From Streptomyces sp. NBC_00704 (GTDB lineage Bacteria; Actinomycetota; Actinomycetes; Streptomycetales; Streptomycetaceae): a stretch of DNA of 64,000 bases. The notes under the pieces were generated by a model. It was not told the origin of the DNA, made no database searches, and worked only from the letters and a program-made list of their open reading frames with translations. The stretch is from NCBI RefSeq assembly GCF_036226605.1, contig NZ_CP109000.1, forward strand, positions 2,910,501 through 2,974,500, written 5' to 3'. A program made the translations under genes and the position numbers. Below are positions 34,635-44,644 of this stretch, piece by piece (positions within the stretch are counted from its first letter, which is position 1; each line of letters begins with the position of its first letter).

Positions 34635-36773
34635 ATGTTTGACACAGTGCTCGTCGCCAACCGGGGCGAGATCGCCGTCCGCGTCATCCGCACGCTGCGC
34701 GCCATGGGCGTGCGCTCGGTGGCGGTCTTCTCCGACGCCGACGCGGACGCCCGGCACGTCCGGGAGGCGGACACGGCGGTGCGGATCGGGCCGCCGCCCG
34801 CCGCCGACAGCTATCTGTCCGTCGAGCGGCTGCTGGACGCGGCCGCGCGGACCGGCGCCCAGGCCGTCCACCCCGGCTACGGCTTCCTGGCCGAGAACGC
34901 CGGCTTCGCGCGTGCCTGCGCCGACGCCGGACTGGTCTTCATCGGGCCGCCCGCCGGGGCCATCGCCCTCATGGGCGACAAGATCCGCGCCAAGGCCACC
35001 GTGCGCGAGGCCGGGGTCCCGGTGGTGCCCGGATCGAGCGGCAGCGGCCTGACGGACGACCAGCTCATCGCCGCCGCCCGCGAGATCGGCGTGCCCGTGC
35101 TGCTGAAGCCCAGCGCGGGCGGCGGCGGCAAGGGCATGCGGCTGGTGCGCGACGCGTCGCTGCTGGCCGAGGAGATCGCCGCCGCCCGCCGCGAGGCCCG
35201 TGCCTCCTTCGGCGACGACACGCTGCTCGTCGAGCGGTGGGTCGACCGGCCCCGGCACATCGAGATCCAGGTCCTCGCCGACGCCCACGGCAACGTGATC
35301 CACCTCGGCGAGCGCGAGTGCTCGCTCCAGCGCCGCCACCAGAAGATCGTCGAGGAGGCGCCCAGCGTCCTGCTCGACGAGGCCACGCGCGCGTCGATGG
35401 GCGAGGCGGCCGTGCAGGCGGCGCGCTCCTGCGGGTACCGCGGCGCGGGCACGGTGGAGTTCATCGTGCCGGGCGGCGACCCGTCCTCGTACTACTTCAT
35501 GGAGATGAACACCCGGCTCCAGGTGGAGCACCCGGTCACCGAACTCGTCACCGGCCTGGACCTGGTGGAGTGGCAGCTGCGGGCCGCCGCGGGCGAGCCG
35601 CTGCCCTTCGGCCAGAAGGACGTGCGGCTGACCGGGCACGCCGTCGAGGCGCGGGTGTGCGCCGAGGACCCCGCGCGCGGGTTCCTGCCGTCCGGCGGCA
35701 CCGTGCTGCGGCTGCGCGAGCCGCAGGGCGACGGCGTGCGCACCGACTCCGGGCTCAGCGAGGGCGCCGAGGTCGGCAGCCTCTACGACCCGATGCTGTC
35801 CAAGGTGATCGCCTACGGCCCGGACCGGGAGACCGCGCTGCGCAAGCTCCGGGCGGCCCTGGCCGGCACGGTCACCCTGGGCGTGCAGACCAACGCCGGG
35901 TTCCTGCGGCGGCTGCTGGCCCACCCGGCGGTCGTCGCGGGCGAACTCGACACGGGGCTCGTGGAACGCGAGGCCGCTTCCCTGGTCACGGCCGACGTCC
36001 CGCCGGAGGTCCACGCGGCGGCGGCGCTGCTGCGCCAGGCCGCGCTCGACCCCGCGCTCCGCCCCGCGCCCGCCGCCGACGCGGGCTGGGTGGACCCCTT
36101 CTCGGTCGCGGACGGCTGGCGCCTGGGCGGCGAGCCCGCCTGGACCGCGCACCACCTGCACGTGCCCGGCCACGACCCGGTGACCGTCCGCGTGCGCGGC
36201 GCGGCCGACGGCGGCTGGGAGGTGCTGCTCGACGGGGAGGAGACCCCGCGCCACAGCTCCGGGATCCTGCCCCCGCGGCCCGGCGACACCCGCTTCGTCT
36301 GCCGGCTCGACGGCGTCACGCACGCCTTCGCCGCCCTGCCCGACGGCTCCTGGCTGAGCCGCGACGGCGACGCCTGGCAGGTGCGCGACCACGACCCGGT
36401 GGCCGCCTCCCTCACCCGGGGGGCGCACGCGGGCGCCGACTCGCTCACCGCGCCCATGCCCGGAACGGTCACGGTCGTCAAGGTCGCCGTCGGCGACGAG
36501 GTGGCCGCGGGCCAGAGCCTGCTGGTGGTCGAGGCGATGAAGATGGAGCACGTCATCTGCGCCCCGCACGCCGGCACCGTAGCCGAACTCGACGTGACCC
36601 CCGGCACGACGGTCACCATGGACCAGGTCCTGGCCGTCGTCGCCCCCGTGGACGGACCACAGACCGCCCCCGCGGACGGACCGGAGAGCGGTTCCGCGGA
36701 CGGACCGGAGAGCGGTTCCGGGGCCGTCGCGGCGGCCGGTCCCTCGGCCGCGCCCCGGAAGGAGGAGAAGTGA
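34635..36773 (+). CDS. Methylcrotonyl-CoA carboxylase alpha (biotin carboxylase plus biotin carrier) subunit
   Basis: This encodes 712 residues. The biotin carboxylase domain (about 1-450) has [20 protein letters not shown], the ATP-grasp loop [33 protein letters not shown] and [16 protein letters not shown]-like linker follows, then a biotinyl domain with EAMKMEH (biotinylated Lys636) near the C-terminus. After it a repeated tail of DGPESGS units ends the protein. It carboxylates its biotin with ATP and bicarbonate and passes the carboxyl group to the beta subunit. Its stop overlaps the lyase start. Confidence 0.93.
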   Translation: MFDTVLVANRGEIAVRVIRTLRAMGVRSVAVFSDADADARHVREADTAVRIGPPPAADSYLSVERLLDAAARTGAQAVHPGYGFLAENAGFARACADAGLVFIGPPAGAIALMGDKIRAKATVREAGVPVVPGSSGSGLTDDQLIAAAREIGVPVLLKPSAGGGGKGMRLVRDASLLAEEIAAARREARASFGDDTLLVERWVDRPRHIEIQVLADAHGNVIHLGERECSLQRRHQKIVEEAPSVLLDEATRASMGEAAVQAARSCGYRGAGTVEFIVPGGDPSSYYFMEMNTRLQVEHPVTELVTGLDLVEWQLRAAAGEPLPFGQKDVRLTGHAVEARVCAEDPARGFLPSGGTVLRLREPQGDGVRTDSGLSEGAEVGSLYDPMLSKVIAYGPDRETALRKLRAALAGTVTLGVQTNAGFLRRLLAHPAVVAGELDTGLVEREAASLVTADVPPEVHAAAALLRQAALDPALRPAPAADAGWVDPFSVADGWRLGGEPAWTAHHLHVPGHDPVTVRVRGAADGGWEVLLDGEETPRHSSGILPPRPGDTRFVCRLDGVTHAFAALPDGSWLSRDGDAWQVRDHDPVAASLTRGAHAGADSLTAPMPGTVTVVKVAVGDEVAAGQSLLVVEAMKMEHVICAPHAGTVAELDVTPGTTVTMDQVLAVVAPVDGPQTAPADGPESGSADGPESGSGAVAAAGPSAAPRKEEK

Positions 36774-37720
36774 CCACGCTCCCCATGGCCGTGCCCGCGC
36801 CGGGGCTGCCCGCCCGGGTGCGCATCCACGAGGTCGGCGCCCGCGACGGCCTTCAGAACGAGAAGACGACCGTGCCGACGGACGTCAAGGCCGAGTTCGT
36901 GCACCGCCTGGCCGACGCGGGCCTCACCACCATCGAGGCCACCAGCTTCGTCCACCCCAGGTGGGTCCCCCAACTCGCCGACGCCGAGCAGCTGTTCCCG
37001 CTGGTGAGCGATGTCGACGCGGCACTGCCGGTGCTGGTGCCCAACGAGCGCGGGCTCGACCGGGCGCTGGCGCTGGGCGCGCGGGCCGTCGCCGTCTTCG
37101 CCAGCGCCACCGAGTCCTTCGCCAAGGCCAACCTCAACCGCACCGTGGACGAGGCGCTGGCCATGTTCGAGCCGGTGGTGGCGCGGGCCAGGGCCGAGGA
37201 CGTCCGGGTGCGCGGCTACCTCTCCATGTGCTTCGGCGACCCGTGGGAGGGCGCGGTCCCGCTGGAGCAGGTCGTCCGGGTCTGCCGCGCCCTGCTCGAC
37301 ATGGGCTGTGACGAACTGAGCCTGGGCGACACGATCGGCGTGGCCACCCCGGGCCATGTGCGGGCCCTTCTCACCGCGCTGAACGAACAGGGCGTGCCCA
37401 CCGACGCGTTGGCGGTGCACTTCCACGACACCTACGGTCAGGCGCTCGCCAACACCTTCGCCGCGCTCCAGCACGGCGTCACCACCGTCGACGCCTCGGC
37501 GGGCGGTCTCGGCGGCTGCCCGTACGCCAAGTCCGCCACCGGCAACCTCGCCACCGAAGACCTCGTGTGGATGCTGCGGGGCCTCGGCATCGACACCGGG
37601 GTCGACCTCGGCCGTCTCGTCGCCACAAGCGAGTGGATGGCCGCCCGGCTGGGCCGGCCCAGCCCGTCCCGCACCGTCCGAGCACTCGGCACCACGACAC
37701 AGCCCCACAAGGAGCAGTGA
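36770..37720 (+). CDS. Hydroxymethylglutaryl-CoA lyase
   Basis: This encodes 316 residues from a GTG in a GTGA overlap, preceded by GGAGGAG inside the carboxylase gene. Signature motifs are [28 protein letters not shown] and the active-site [20 protein letters not shown], with the catalytic Cys near residue 250. HMG-CoA is split into acetoacetate and acetyl-CoA, the last step of leucine degradation. Presence directly after the carboxylase subunits fixes the operon's role. Confidence 0.94.
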   Translation: MTTLPMAVPAPGLPARVRIHEVGARDGLQNEKTTVPTDVKAEFVHRLADAGLTTIEATSFVHPRWVPQLADAEQLFPLVSDVDAALPVLVPNERGLDRALALGARAVAVFASATESFAKANLNRTVDEALAMFEPVVARARAEDVRVRGYLSMCFGDPWEGAVPLEQVVRVCRALLDMGCDELSLGDTIGVATPGHVRALLTALNEQGVPTDALAVHFHDTYGQALANTFAALQHGVTTVDASAGGLGGCPYAKSATGNLATEDLVWMLRGLGIDTGVDLGRLVATSEWMAARLGRPSPSRTVRALGTTTQPHKEQ

Positions 37721-37726
37721 CCCGAC

Positions 37727-38887
37727 ATGGACCACCGTCTCTCCCCCGAACTGGAAGAACTCCGCCGCACGGTCGAGGAGTTCGCGCACGACGTCGTCGC
37801 GCCCAAGATCGGTGACTTCTACGAGCGGCACGAGTTCCCCTACGAGATCGTCCGCGAGATGGGCCGCATGGGCCTGTTCGGCCTGCCCTTCCCCGAGGAG
37901 CACGGCGGCATGGGCGGCGACTACCTCGCCCTGGGCATCGCGCTGGAGGAGCTCGCGCGGGTCGACTCGTCCGTGGCGATCACCCTGGAGGCCGGCGTCT
38001 CGCTGGGCGCCATGCCGATCCATCTCTTCGGCACGCCCGAGCAGAAGCGCCAGTGGCTGCCGCGGCTGTGCTCCGGCGAGATGCTCGGAGCGTTCGGGCT
38101 GACCGAGCCGGACGGCGGCTCGGACGCGGGGGCGACGCGCACGACGGCCCGCCTCGACCCCGACACCGACGAGTGGGTGATCAACGGCACGAAGTGCTTC
38201 ATCACCAACTCGGGCACGGACATCACGGGCCTGGTCACGGTCACCGCGGTGACGGGCCGCAAGCCGGACGGCCGGCCGCTGATCTCCGCGATCATCGTCC
38301 CGGCCGGCACCCCGGGCTTCACGGTCGCCGCGCCCTACTCGAAGGTCGGCTGGAACGCCTCGGACACCCGTGAGCTGTCCTTCGCCGACGTGCGCGTCCC
38401 GGCGGCGAACCTGCTCGGCGAGGAGGGCCGCGGCTACGCGCAGTTCCTGCGGATCCTCGACGAGGGGCGCATCGCCATCGCCGCGCTGGCGACCGGCCTC
38501 GCGCAGGGCTGCGTGGACGAGTCGGTCAAGTACGCCCGGGAACGGCACGCGTTCGGCCGCCCGATCGGCGCCAACCAGGCCGTCCAGTTCAAGATCGCCG
38601 ACATGGAGATGAAGGCCCACACCTCCCGCCTGGCCTGGCGCGACGCGGCCTCGCGGCTGGTGGCCGGGGAGCCCTTCAAGAAGGAGGCGGCGCTGGCGAA
38701 GCTGTACTCGTCGACGATCGCCGTCGACAACGCCCGCGACGCCACCCAGGTGCACGGCGGCTACGGCTTCATGAACGAGTACCCGGTGGCCCGGATGTGG
38801 CGCGACTCCAAGATCCTGGAGATCGGCGAGGGCACGAGCGAGGTGCAGCGCATGCTGATCGCCCGGGAGCTGGGCCTGCCCGCCTGA
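37727..38887 (+). CDS. acdH: Acyl-CoA dehydrogenase (isovaleryl/branched-chain type)
   Basis: This encodes 386 residues, 6 bp after the lyase stop. FAD and substrate motifs are GLTEPDGGSDAGATRTTARL, NGTKCFITNSGTDITG, VGWNASDTRELSFADVRVP and QVHGGYGFMNEYPVARMWRD. IGEGTSEVQRMLIARELGL keeps the Glu in the canonical catalytic-base position, unlike the dehydrogenase at 30988. It most likely oxidises isovaleryl-CoA, or several branched-chain acyl-CoAs as reported for Streptomyces AcdH, feeding methylcrotonyl-CoA to the carboxylase. It ends the operon before a strong terminator. Confidence 0.9.
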   Translation: MDHRLSPELEELRRTVEEFAHDVVAPKIGDFYERHEFPYEIVREMGRMGLFGLPFPEEHGGMGGDYLALGIALEELARVDSSVAITLEAGVSLGAMPIHLFGTPEQKRQWLPRLCSGEMLGAFGLTEPDGGSDAGATRTTARLDPDTDEWVINGTKCFITNSGTDITGLVTVTAVTGRKPDGRPLISAIIVPAGTPGFTVAAPYSKVGWNASDTRELSFADVRVPAANLLGEEGRGYAQFLRILDEGRIAIAALATGLAQGCVDESVKYARERHAFGRPIGANQAVQFKIADMEMKAHTSRLAWRDAASRLVAGEPFKKEAALAKLYSSTIAVDNARDATQVHGGYGFMNEYPVARMWRDSKILEIGEGTSEVQRMLIARELGLPA

Positions 38888-38904
38888 CCCGACGCCGCCC
38901 GGCG

Positions 38905-38953
38905 TCCCGGCGCAGGACGGCTCCCGGCCTCCCGGCGCAGGACGGCTCCCGGC
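38905..38953. repeat. Two exact 24-bp direct repeats
   Basis: TCCCGGCGCAGGACGGCTCC followed by CGGC occurs at 38905-38928 and 38930-38953. The copies are identical and 25 bp apart, in the intergenic region right after acdH. Confidence 0.7.
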
Positions 38954-38994
38954 GCCCTCGGCGTCCCGACGTCTGCGCGCCATTGCTCGGCCGC

Positions 38995-39028
38995 TCGGCG
39001 GCCCCGGCCCACCGGCCGGGGCCGCCGA
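38995..39028. terminator. Strong terminator after the leucine/isovalerate operon
   Basis: TCGGCGGCCCCGGCC (38995-39009) pairs perfectly with GGCCGGGGCCGCCGA (39014-39028) around a CACC loop: a 15-bp stem, followed by a short TTT. Confidence 0.85.
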
Positions 39029-39138
39029 CGCCGTTTCCGCCGCGTCCTGGTGACGGCCCGTCCGCCGGTGGCCGGCCGCCGGCAACCGGCGCGGGCGGGC
39101 GCGGCCGCGGTCCCCGGGGCCACCCTCTGGACGCGAGC

Positions 39139-39157
39139 TGAGGTTAGGCTAACCTAC
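39139..39157. promoter_or_regulatory. Iron box (DmdR/IdeR site) upstream of siderophore-binding protein gene
   Basis: TGAGGTTAGGCTAACCTAC closely matches the 19-bp DmdR/IdeR consensus TTAGGTTAGGCTAACCTAA. It lies 50 bp before the lipoprotein gene, so iron-replete repression is expected. Confidence 0.92.
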
Positions 39158-39206
39158 ATTCGAACCGTCCTCGGGTGATCCCGCCCCGTTCGAAAGTGGC
39201 ACACTC

Positions 39207-40256
39207 ATGTCCAACGCCAGAGCCGTCCGTCCCACCCGCCGCGGCCTCCTCGCCGCCGGTGGCGCCCTCGGTCTCGGCGCCGTGCTCGCCGCCTGCGGGG
39301 ACGACAAGCCGGGCGGCAGCGGCTCCGGGTCGCCGGCGAACGCCCCGGCGAAGTCCGGCCCCTGGACCTTCAAGGACGACCGCGGCACCACCGTCGAGCT
39401 CGACTCGGTCCCCGCGAACATCGTCGCCTTCACCGGCGTCGGCGCGGCCCTCCACGACTACGGCATCCAGGTCAAGGGCGTCTTCGGCCCCACGAAGACC
39501 ACCTCGGGCAAGGCCGACGTGCAGGCCGGCGACATGGACGTCACCAAGGTGACCGTCCTCGGCAACGTCTGGGACGAGTTCAACGTCGAGAAGTACGCGG
39601 CCCTCGCGCCCGACGTCCTCATCTCCACGATGTTCGACGGCGCCGGCACCCTCTGGTACGTCCCCGAGGCCTCCAAGGACAAGATCGCCAAGCTCGCCCC
39701 GAGCGTCGGCGTCTCCGTCTACGACCGTCAGCTGACGGGTCCGCTGCAACGCATGTGGGAACTGGCCGAGTCGCTGGGCGCCGACATGACGGCGGCCGCG
39801 GTCACCGGCGCCAAGAAGAGGTTCGAGGACGCGGCCGCCCGGCTGCGCGCCGCCGCCAAGGCCAAGCCCGGCATCAGGGTGATGGCCGGCTCCGCGAGCC
39901 CCGAGCTGTTCTACGTGTCCGGCACCGATCTCTCGATCGACCTGGAGTACTTCAAGGCCCTCGGCGTGAACTTCGTCGAGCCGCCGGAGAAGGCGAAGGC
40001 CCAGGGCGGCGGCTGGTACGAGTCGCTGAGCTGGGAGAACGTCGACAAGTACCCGGCCGACATCATCATGATGGACGACCGCTCCTCGACCATCCAGCCC
40101 GCCGACATCACCGAGGCGACCTGGAAGAAGCTGCCCGCGGTCAAGGCCGGCCAGGTCATCGCGCGCTCCCCCGAACCGATCCTGTCCTACGACAAGTGCG
40201 TGCCGCTGCTGGAGAACCTCGCCGCGGCGCTGGAGAAGGCGAAGAAGGTCGCCTGA
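39207..40256 (+). CDS. desE: Siderophore-binding lipoprotein of an ABC uptake system
   Basis: This encodes 349 residues. The N-terminal TRRGLLAAGGALGLGAVLAAC is a Tat-like signal with an LAAC lipobox (lipid-anchored Cys31). The mature protein is a FecB/FhuD-type type-III solute-binding protein: TVELDSVPANIVAFTGVGAA then YAALAPDVLISTMFDGAG. It is preceded by an iron box and followed by a ferric-siderophore reductase and desABCD. That order matches desE of the desferrioxamine clusters, which binds ferrioxamine at the cell surface. No permease or ATPase gene is adjacent. Confidence 0.88.
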   Translation: MSNARAVRPTRRGLLAAGGALGLGAVLAACGDDKPGGSGSGSPANAPAKSGPWTFKDDRGTTVELDSVPANIVAFTGVGAALHDYGIQVKGVFGPTKTTSGKADVQAGDMDVTKVTVLGNVWDEFNVEKYAALAPDVLISTMFDGAGTLWYVPEASKDKIAKLAPSVGVSVYDRQLTGPLQRMWELAESLGADMTAAAVTGAKKRFEDAAARLRAAAKAKPGIRVMAGSASPELFYVSGTDLSIDLEYFKALGVNFVEPPEKAKAQGGGWYESLSWENVDKYPADIIMMDDRSSTIQPADITEATWKKLPAVKAGQVIARSPEPILSYDKCVPLLENLAAALEKAKKVA

Positions 40257-40275
40257 ACGACGGCGACCTGACGAC

Positions 40276-40355
40276 GTGGGCGCGCCGCGGCCGAGGCCGT
40301 GGCGCTCGCGCCCACGCGGCGGAGCCGCACGCCGAGGCGGCCCCGCGCCCCTGAG
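40276..40355. repeat. Streptomyces-type intergenic palindromic element / hairpin
   Basis: GTGGGCGCG (40276-40284) pairs with CGCGCCCAC (40307-40315), enclosing a GCGCCGCGGCC/GGCCGTGGCGC inner palindrome. CGGCGGAGCCGCACG and CCCCGCGCCCCTGA follow. I recall this word order from many Streptomyces intergenic regions, so it may be a dispersed element acting as terminator. Confidence 0.5.
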
Positions 40356-40390
40356 CGATCCGTCCCGCCCCCACGTCTTCGGGAGCCCCC

Positions 40391-41212
40391 ATGACCACCG
40401 CCGTCGCCGCCCCCTTCCGGTTCTTCTCGCTCCGGGTCGCCCGGACCCGGCGGCTGTCGCCGTCCCTGGTCCGGGTGAGCTTCGCCGGGGAGGACCTGCT
40501 CCACTTCCTCTCCGACGGGCGCGACCAGTCGCTGTCGCTCTTCCTGCCGCACCCGGGACAGGAGGAGCCGCGCGTTCCCGTCGAGCTGGGGGACGGCTGG
40601 TGGCAGGGCTGGCGTGAACTGCCCGACGACGTACGGGCGGTGATGCGTTCGTACACGCTGAGCGGGCTGCGCGCCGACCCGCTCGGACGCACGGTGGGCA
40701 TCGACGTCGACTTCGTGCTGCACACGCCCGCCGGGCCCGCCTCGGCGTGGGCGGCGCGCGCGGCCGCCGGGGACCGGGTGCTGCTGCTCGGGCCCGCGGT
40801 GGCCGACAACCGGGCGATCCGCTTCCGTCCGCCGCACGACGCCGACCTGCTGGTGCTCTGGGGTGACGAGAGCGCGCTGCCGGCCGTCGCGTCGATCCTG
40901 GAGTCGCTGCCGTCCGGCCGGCGCGCCCGGGTCTGGCTGGAGGTCCACGACCCGGCGGGCATACGGGAGTTGACGACCCGGGCGGCCGCCGAGGTGACCT
41001 GGGTGGTCGGGGAGGATTCCGTCGACGCCGTCCGCGCGGCCGCGCTGCCGCCCGCCGAGCGCCCGTACGTCTGGATCGCGGGCGAGTCCGGATCCGTGAA
41101 GGCGCTGCGCCGGCACTTCGTGCGCGAGCGCGGCGTGGACCGGCGCCGGGTCACCTTCGTCGGCTACTGGCGGCGGGGCATGAGCGAGGAACAGCTCCGC
41201 GAGACCGAGTAG
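40391..41212 (+). CDS. desF: Siderophore-interacting protein (FAD-dependent ferric-siderophore reductase)
   Basis: This encodes 273 residues of the SIP family. The N-terminal FAD-binding barrel has RVSFAGEDLLHF and the flavin motif RSYTLSGLRADP. A C-terminal NAD(P)H-binding part has LLVLWGDESALPAVASILES and WIAGESGSVKALRRHFVRE. It probably reduces Fe(III)-desferrioxamine inside the cell to release iron. It lies between the binding lipoprotein and desA. A strong terminator follows, so desA has its own iron-controlled promoter. Confidence 0.9.
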   Translation: MTTAVAAPFRFFSLRVARTRRLSPSLVRVSFAGEDLLHFLSDGRDQSLSLFLPHPGQEEPRVPVELGDGWWQGWRELPDDVRAVMRSYTLSGLRADPLGRTVGIDVDFVLHTPAGPASAWAARAAAGDRVLLLGPAVADNRAIRFRPPHDADLLVLWGDESALPAVASILESLPSGRRARVWLEVHDPAGIRELTTRAAAEVTWVVGEDSVDAVRAAALPPAERPYVWIAGESGSVKALRRHFVRERGVDRRRVTFVGYWRRGMSEEQLRETE

Positions 41213-41219
41213 CGACACC

Positions 41220-41248
41220 GCGCCCCCGCAGCCGGACTGCGGGGGCGC
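41220..41248 (+). terminator. Terminator after desF
   Basis: GCGCCCCCGCAG and CTGCGGGGGCGC form a perfect 12-bp stem around CCGGA, 7 bp after the stop. Confidence 0.9.
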
Positions 41249-41294
41249 ACACGTGACCACCGTCACGGCACACCCAGGATTCCGGTGATCAAAC

Positions 41295-41313
41295 TCAGGT
41301 TAGGCTAACCTAA
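41295..41313. promoter_or_regulatory. Iron box (DmdR/IdeR site) of the desABCD operon
   Basis: TCAGGTTAGGCTAACCTAA differs from the 19-bp consensus at one position. It lies 74 bp before the desA ATG and should repress siderophore synthesis when iron is sufficient. Confidence 0.95.
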
Positions 41314-41386
41314 GTTGACCCTGAGGTTCCGCCCCCGAACCGCCCCGCCCCCGCGTCCCGTCCCCACCCCCCGGAGGACCCCCACC

Positions 41387-42829
41387 ATGCGCTCGCACCT
41401 GCTCAATGACACGAACGCGGAGCACTACCGCCGCTCCGTGACCGAAGGAGTAGAGCGGGTGGCCGCCAAACTCGCCGCCACCGACCGTCCGTTCACCGGG
41501 GTCACGGTCGACGCCCTCGCGCCCCGCATCGACCGCATCGACCTCGACCGGCCCCTGGGCGACACCACCGCCGTGCTCGACGAGCTGGAGGAGGTCTACC
41601 TCCGCGACGCGGTCTACTTCCACCACCCCCGCTACCTCGCCCACCTCAACTGCCCCGTGGTCATCCCCGCCGTGCTGGGCGAGGCGGTCCTGTCCGCCGT
41701 CAACTCCTCCCTCGACACCTGGGACCAGTCGGCCGGCGGCACCCTCATCGAGCGCAGGCTGATCGACTGGACGTGCGCCCGCGCCGGCCTCGGCCCCGCC
41801 GCCGACGGCGTGTTCACCTCCGGCGGCAGCCAGTCCAACCTCCAGGCCCTGCTGCTGGCCCGCGAGGAGGCGAAGTCCGACTCCCTCGCGCGACTGCGCG
41901 TCTTCGTCTCCGAGGCCGGCCACTTCAGCGTGCAGAAGTCGGCGAAACTGCTCGGCCTCGGCCCCGAAGCCGTGATCGCCGTCCCCGTCGACCACGACAA
42001 GCGCATGCAGACCGTGGCCCTCGCCCACGAGCTGGAGCGGTGCAGGAAGGACGGCCTCGTCCCCATGGCCGTCGTCGCCACCGCCGGCACCACCGACTTC
42101 GGCTCCGTCGACCCGCTCCCCGAGATCGCCGAACTCTGCGCCCAGTTCGGCGCCTGGATGCACGTCGACGCCGCCTACGGCTGCGGGCTCCTCGCCTCCG
42201 TGAAGTACCGGGACCGCATCGACGGCATCGAACGCGCCGACTCCGTCACCGTCGACTACCACAAGTCCTTCTTCCAGCCCGTGAGTTCCTCCGCCGTGCT
42301 GGTCCGCGACGCCACCACGCTGCGCCACGCCACCTACCATGCCGAGTACCTCAACCCGCGCCGCATGGTGCACGAGCGCATCCCCAACCAGGTGGACAAG
42401 TCCCTCCAGACCACCCGCCGCTTCGACGCCCTCAAGCTGTGGATGACCCTGCGCACCATGGGCGCCGACGGCATCGGCGCGCTCTTCGACGAGGTCTGCG
42501 ACCTGGCCGCCGATGGCTGGCGCCTGCTGGCCGCCGATCCGCGCTTCGACGTCGTCGTCCGGCCGTCGCTGTCCACCCTCGTCTTCCGCTACGTCCCGGC
42601 CGGCGTCACCGACCCGGCCGAGACCGACCGCGCCAACCTGTACGCCCGCAAGGCCCTGTTCGCCTCCGGCGACGCGGTGGTCGCGGGCACCAAGGTCGGC
42701 GCCCGCCACTACCTGAAGTTCACCCTGCTCAACCCCGAGACCACCACCGACGACATCGCCGCCGTCCTCGACCTGATCGCCGGCCACGCCGAGCAGTACC
42801 TGGGAGAGTCCCTTGACCGCGCCTGCTGA
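41387..42829 (+). CDS. desA: Lysine decarboxylase, PLP-dependent (desferrioxamine step 1)
   Basis: This encodes 480 residues from the ATG after GGAGG. It belongs to the group II PLP decarboxylases. [12 protein letters not shown] and [13 protein letters not shown] precede [13 protein letters not shown] (PLP-binding Asp), and [11 protein letters not shown] carries the Schiff-base Lys293. The enzyme converts lysine to cadaverine, the building block of desferrioxamines. The gene heads the desABCD operon under an iron box. Its 3' end overlaps desB by 17 bp. Confidence 0.95.
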   Translation: MRSHLLNDTNAEHYRRSVTEGVERVAAKLAATDRPFTGVTVDALAPRIDRIDLDRPLGDTTAVLDELEEVYLRDAVYFHHPRYLAHLNCPVVIPAVLGEAVLSAVNSSLDTWDQSAGGTLIERRLIDWTCARAGLGPAADGVFTSGGSQSNLQALLLAREEAKSDSLARLRVFVSEAGHFSVQKSAKLLGLGPEAVIAVPVDHDKRMQTVALAHELERCRKDGLVPMAVVATAGTTDFGSVDPLPEIAELCAQFGAWMHVDAAYGCGLLASVKYRDRIDGIERADSVTVDYHKSFFQPVSSSAVLVRDATTLRHATYHAEYLNPRRMVHERIPNQVDKSLQTTRRFDALKLWMTLRTMGADGIGALFDEVCDLAADGWRLLAADPRFDVVVRPSLSTLVFRYVPAGVTDPAETDRANLYARKALFASGDAVVAGTKVGARHYLKFTLLNPETTTDDIAAVLDLIAGHAEQYLGESLDRAC

Positions 42830-44096
42830 ATCCCCGGACACCGTCCACGACTTCGTGGGGATCGGACTCGGCCCCTTCAACCTCGGCCTGGCCTGCCTGA
42901 CCGAGCCCATCGCCGAACTCGACGGCCTCTTCCTGGAGTCGAAGCCCGACTTCGAGTGGCACGCGGGCATGTTCCTCGACGGCGCCCACCTCCAGACCCC
43001 GTTCATGTCGGACCTGGTCACCCTCGCCGACCCCACGTCGCCCTACTCCTTCCTCAACTACCTGAAGGAGAAAGGCCGGCTCTACTCGTTCTACATCCGC
43101 GAGAACTTCTACCCGCTGCGCGTCGAGTACGACGACTACTGCCGCTGGGCCGCCCACCAGCTGACCAGCGTGCGCTTCTCGACCACGGTCGCCGAGGTGA
43201 CCTACGACGAGAGCGACGAGGTGTACGCCGTGCGGACCACCGACGGCGACGTCCACCGCGCCCGCCGCCTGGTCCTGGGCACCGGCACCTCCCCCCACAT
43301 ACCGCCGGCCTGCGCCGGACTCGGCGGCGACTTCCTGCACAACTCCCGCTATGTGCAGCACAAGGCGGAACTCCAGAAGAAGGAGTCGATCACCCTGGTC
43401 GGCTCCGGGCAGTCGGCCGCCGAGATCTACCTCGACCTGCTCTCCGAGATCGACGTGCACGGCTACCGGCTGAACTGGGTCACCCGCTCCCCGCGCTTCT
43501 TCCCGCTGGAGTACACCAAGCTCACCCTGGAGATGACCTCCCCGGAGTACGTCGACTACTTCCGGGCGCTGCCGGAGCAGACCCGCTACCGCCTCGCCGC
43601 CGACCAGAAGGGCCTGTTCAAGGGCATCGACGGCGACCTCGTGAACGAGATCTTCGACCTGCTCTACCGCAAGAGCCTCGCCGGGCCCGTCCCCACCCGG
43701 CTGCTGACCAACTCGGCGCTCACCGGCGCGAGCCACGCCGACGGCACGTACACCCTCGCCTTCCGCCAGGAGGAGCAGGGCAAGGACTTCGAGCTGAGCA
43801 GCCAGGGGCTGGTGCTGGCCACCGGCTACCACTACGCCGAGCCCGCGTTCCTCGCGCCGGTCAGGGACAGGCTGCGCCGCGACTCCCGCGGCAACTTCGA
43901 CATCGGCCGCAACTACGCCGTCGACACCACCGGCCGGGGCGTGTTCCTCCAGAACGGGGGCGTGCACGCGCACAGCGTCACCTCGCCCGACCTCGGCATG
44001 GGCGCCTACCGCAACAGCTGCATCATCCGCGAGCTGCTCGGCCGCGAGTACTACCCCGTCGAGAAGACCATCGCCTTCCAGGAGTTCGGCGTATGA
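42813..44096 (+). CDS. desB: Cadaverine N-monooxygenase (desferrioxamine step 2)
   Basis: This encodes 427 residues of the lysine/ornithine N-hydroxylase family. The FAD dinucleotide motif [14 protein letters not shown] is near residue 12, the NADPH motif [19 protein letters not shown] is near residue 190, and the C-terminal [13 protein letters not shown] motif is present. It hydroxylates cadaverine to N-hydroxycadaverine with NADPH and oxygen. The start overlaps desA and the stop overlaps desC (ATGA), so stoichiometric expression is expected. Confidence 0.95.
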   Translation: MTAPAESPDTVHDFVGIGLGPFNLGLACLTEPIAELDGLFLESKPDFEWHAGMFLDGAHLQTPFMSDLVTLADPTSPYSFLNYLKEKGRLYSFYIRENFYPLRVEYDDYCRWAAHQLTSVRFSTTVAEVTYDESDEVYAVRTTDGDVHRARRLVLGTGTSPHIPPACAGLGGDFLHNSRYVQHKAELQKKESITLVGSGQSAAEIYLDLLSEIDVHGYRLNWVTRSPRFFPLEYTKLTLEMTSPEYVDYFRALPEQTRYRLAADQKGLFKGIDGDLVNEIFDLLYRKSLAGPVPTRLLTNSALTGASHADGTYTLAFRQEEQGKDFELSSQGLVLATGYHYAEPAFLAPVRDRLRRDSRGNFDIGRNYAVDTTGRGVFLQNGGVHAHSVTSPDLGMGAYRNSCIIRELLGREYYPVEKTIAFQEFGV

Positions 44097-44644
44097 CCAG
44101 CCCCGCGGCCGTCGGCCGCCTCTCCCTCCGTCCCCTCGACCCGCTCCGCGACGCCGGGCTGCTGCACCGCTGGGTGACGCACCCCAAGGCCGCCTACTGG
44201 ATGATGCAGAACGCGACGCTCGTGGACGTCGAGCGGGCCTACATGGGCATCGCCGCCGACGAGCACCACCACGCCCTCCTCGGGCTGCACGACGGCGAAC
44301 CGGCCTTCCTCATGGAGCACTACGACCCCGTCCACCGCGAGCTGGCGGGCCTGTACGAGCCGCTCCCGGGCGACGTCGGCATGCACTTCCTGGTCGCCCC
44401 GACCGACCGGCCGGTGCACGGCTTCACCCGCGCGGTGATCACCGCCGTCATGGCGCACCTCTTCGCCGACCCGGCGGTGCGGCGCGTGGTCGTCGAGCCG
44501 GACGTCGGCAACAAGGCCGTGCACGCGCTCAACGAGGCCGTCGGCTTCGTGCCCGAGCGGGAGATCCGCAAGCCGGAGAAGACGGCGCTGCTGAGCTTCT
44601 GCACCCGCGAGCGGTTCACCGCGGCCACGGGGGTGACGGCATGA
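44093..44644 (+). CDS. desC: N-hydroxycadaverine acyltransferase (desferrioxamine step 3)
   Basis: This encodes 183 residues from an ATG in an ATGA overlap. It is a GNAT-fold acyltransferase of the IucB/RhbD type: [40 protein letters not shown], and the acyl-CoA region [20 protein letters not shown] followed by [20 protein letters not shown]. It acylates N-hydroxycadaverine with acetyl- or succinyl-CoA to give the hydroxamate units. Confidence 0.94.
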   Translation: MTSPAAVGRLSLRPLDPLRDAGLLHRWVTHPKAAYWMMQNATLVDVERAYMGIAADEHHHALLGLHDGEPAFLMEHYDPVHRELAGLYEPLPGDVGMHFLVAPTDRPVHGFTRAVITAVMAHLFADPAVRRVVVEPDVGNKAVHALNEAVGFVPEREIRKPEKTALLSFCTRERFTAATGVTA

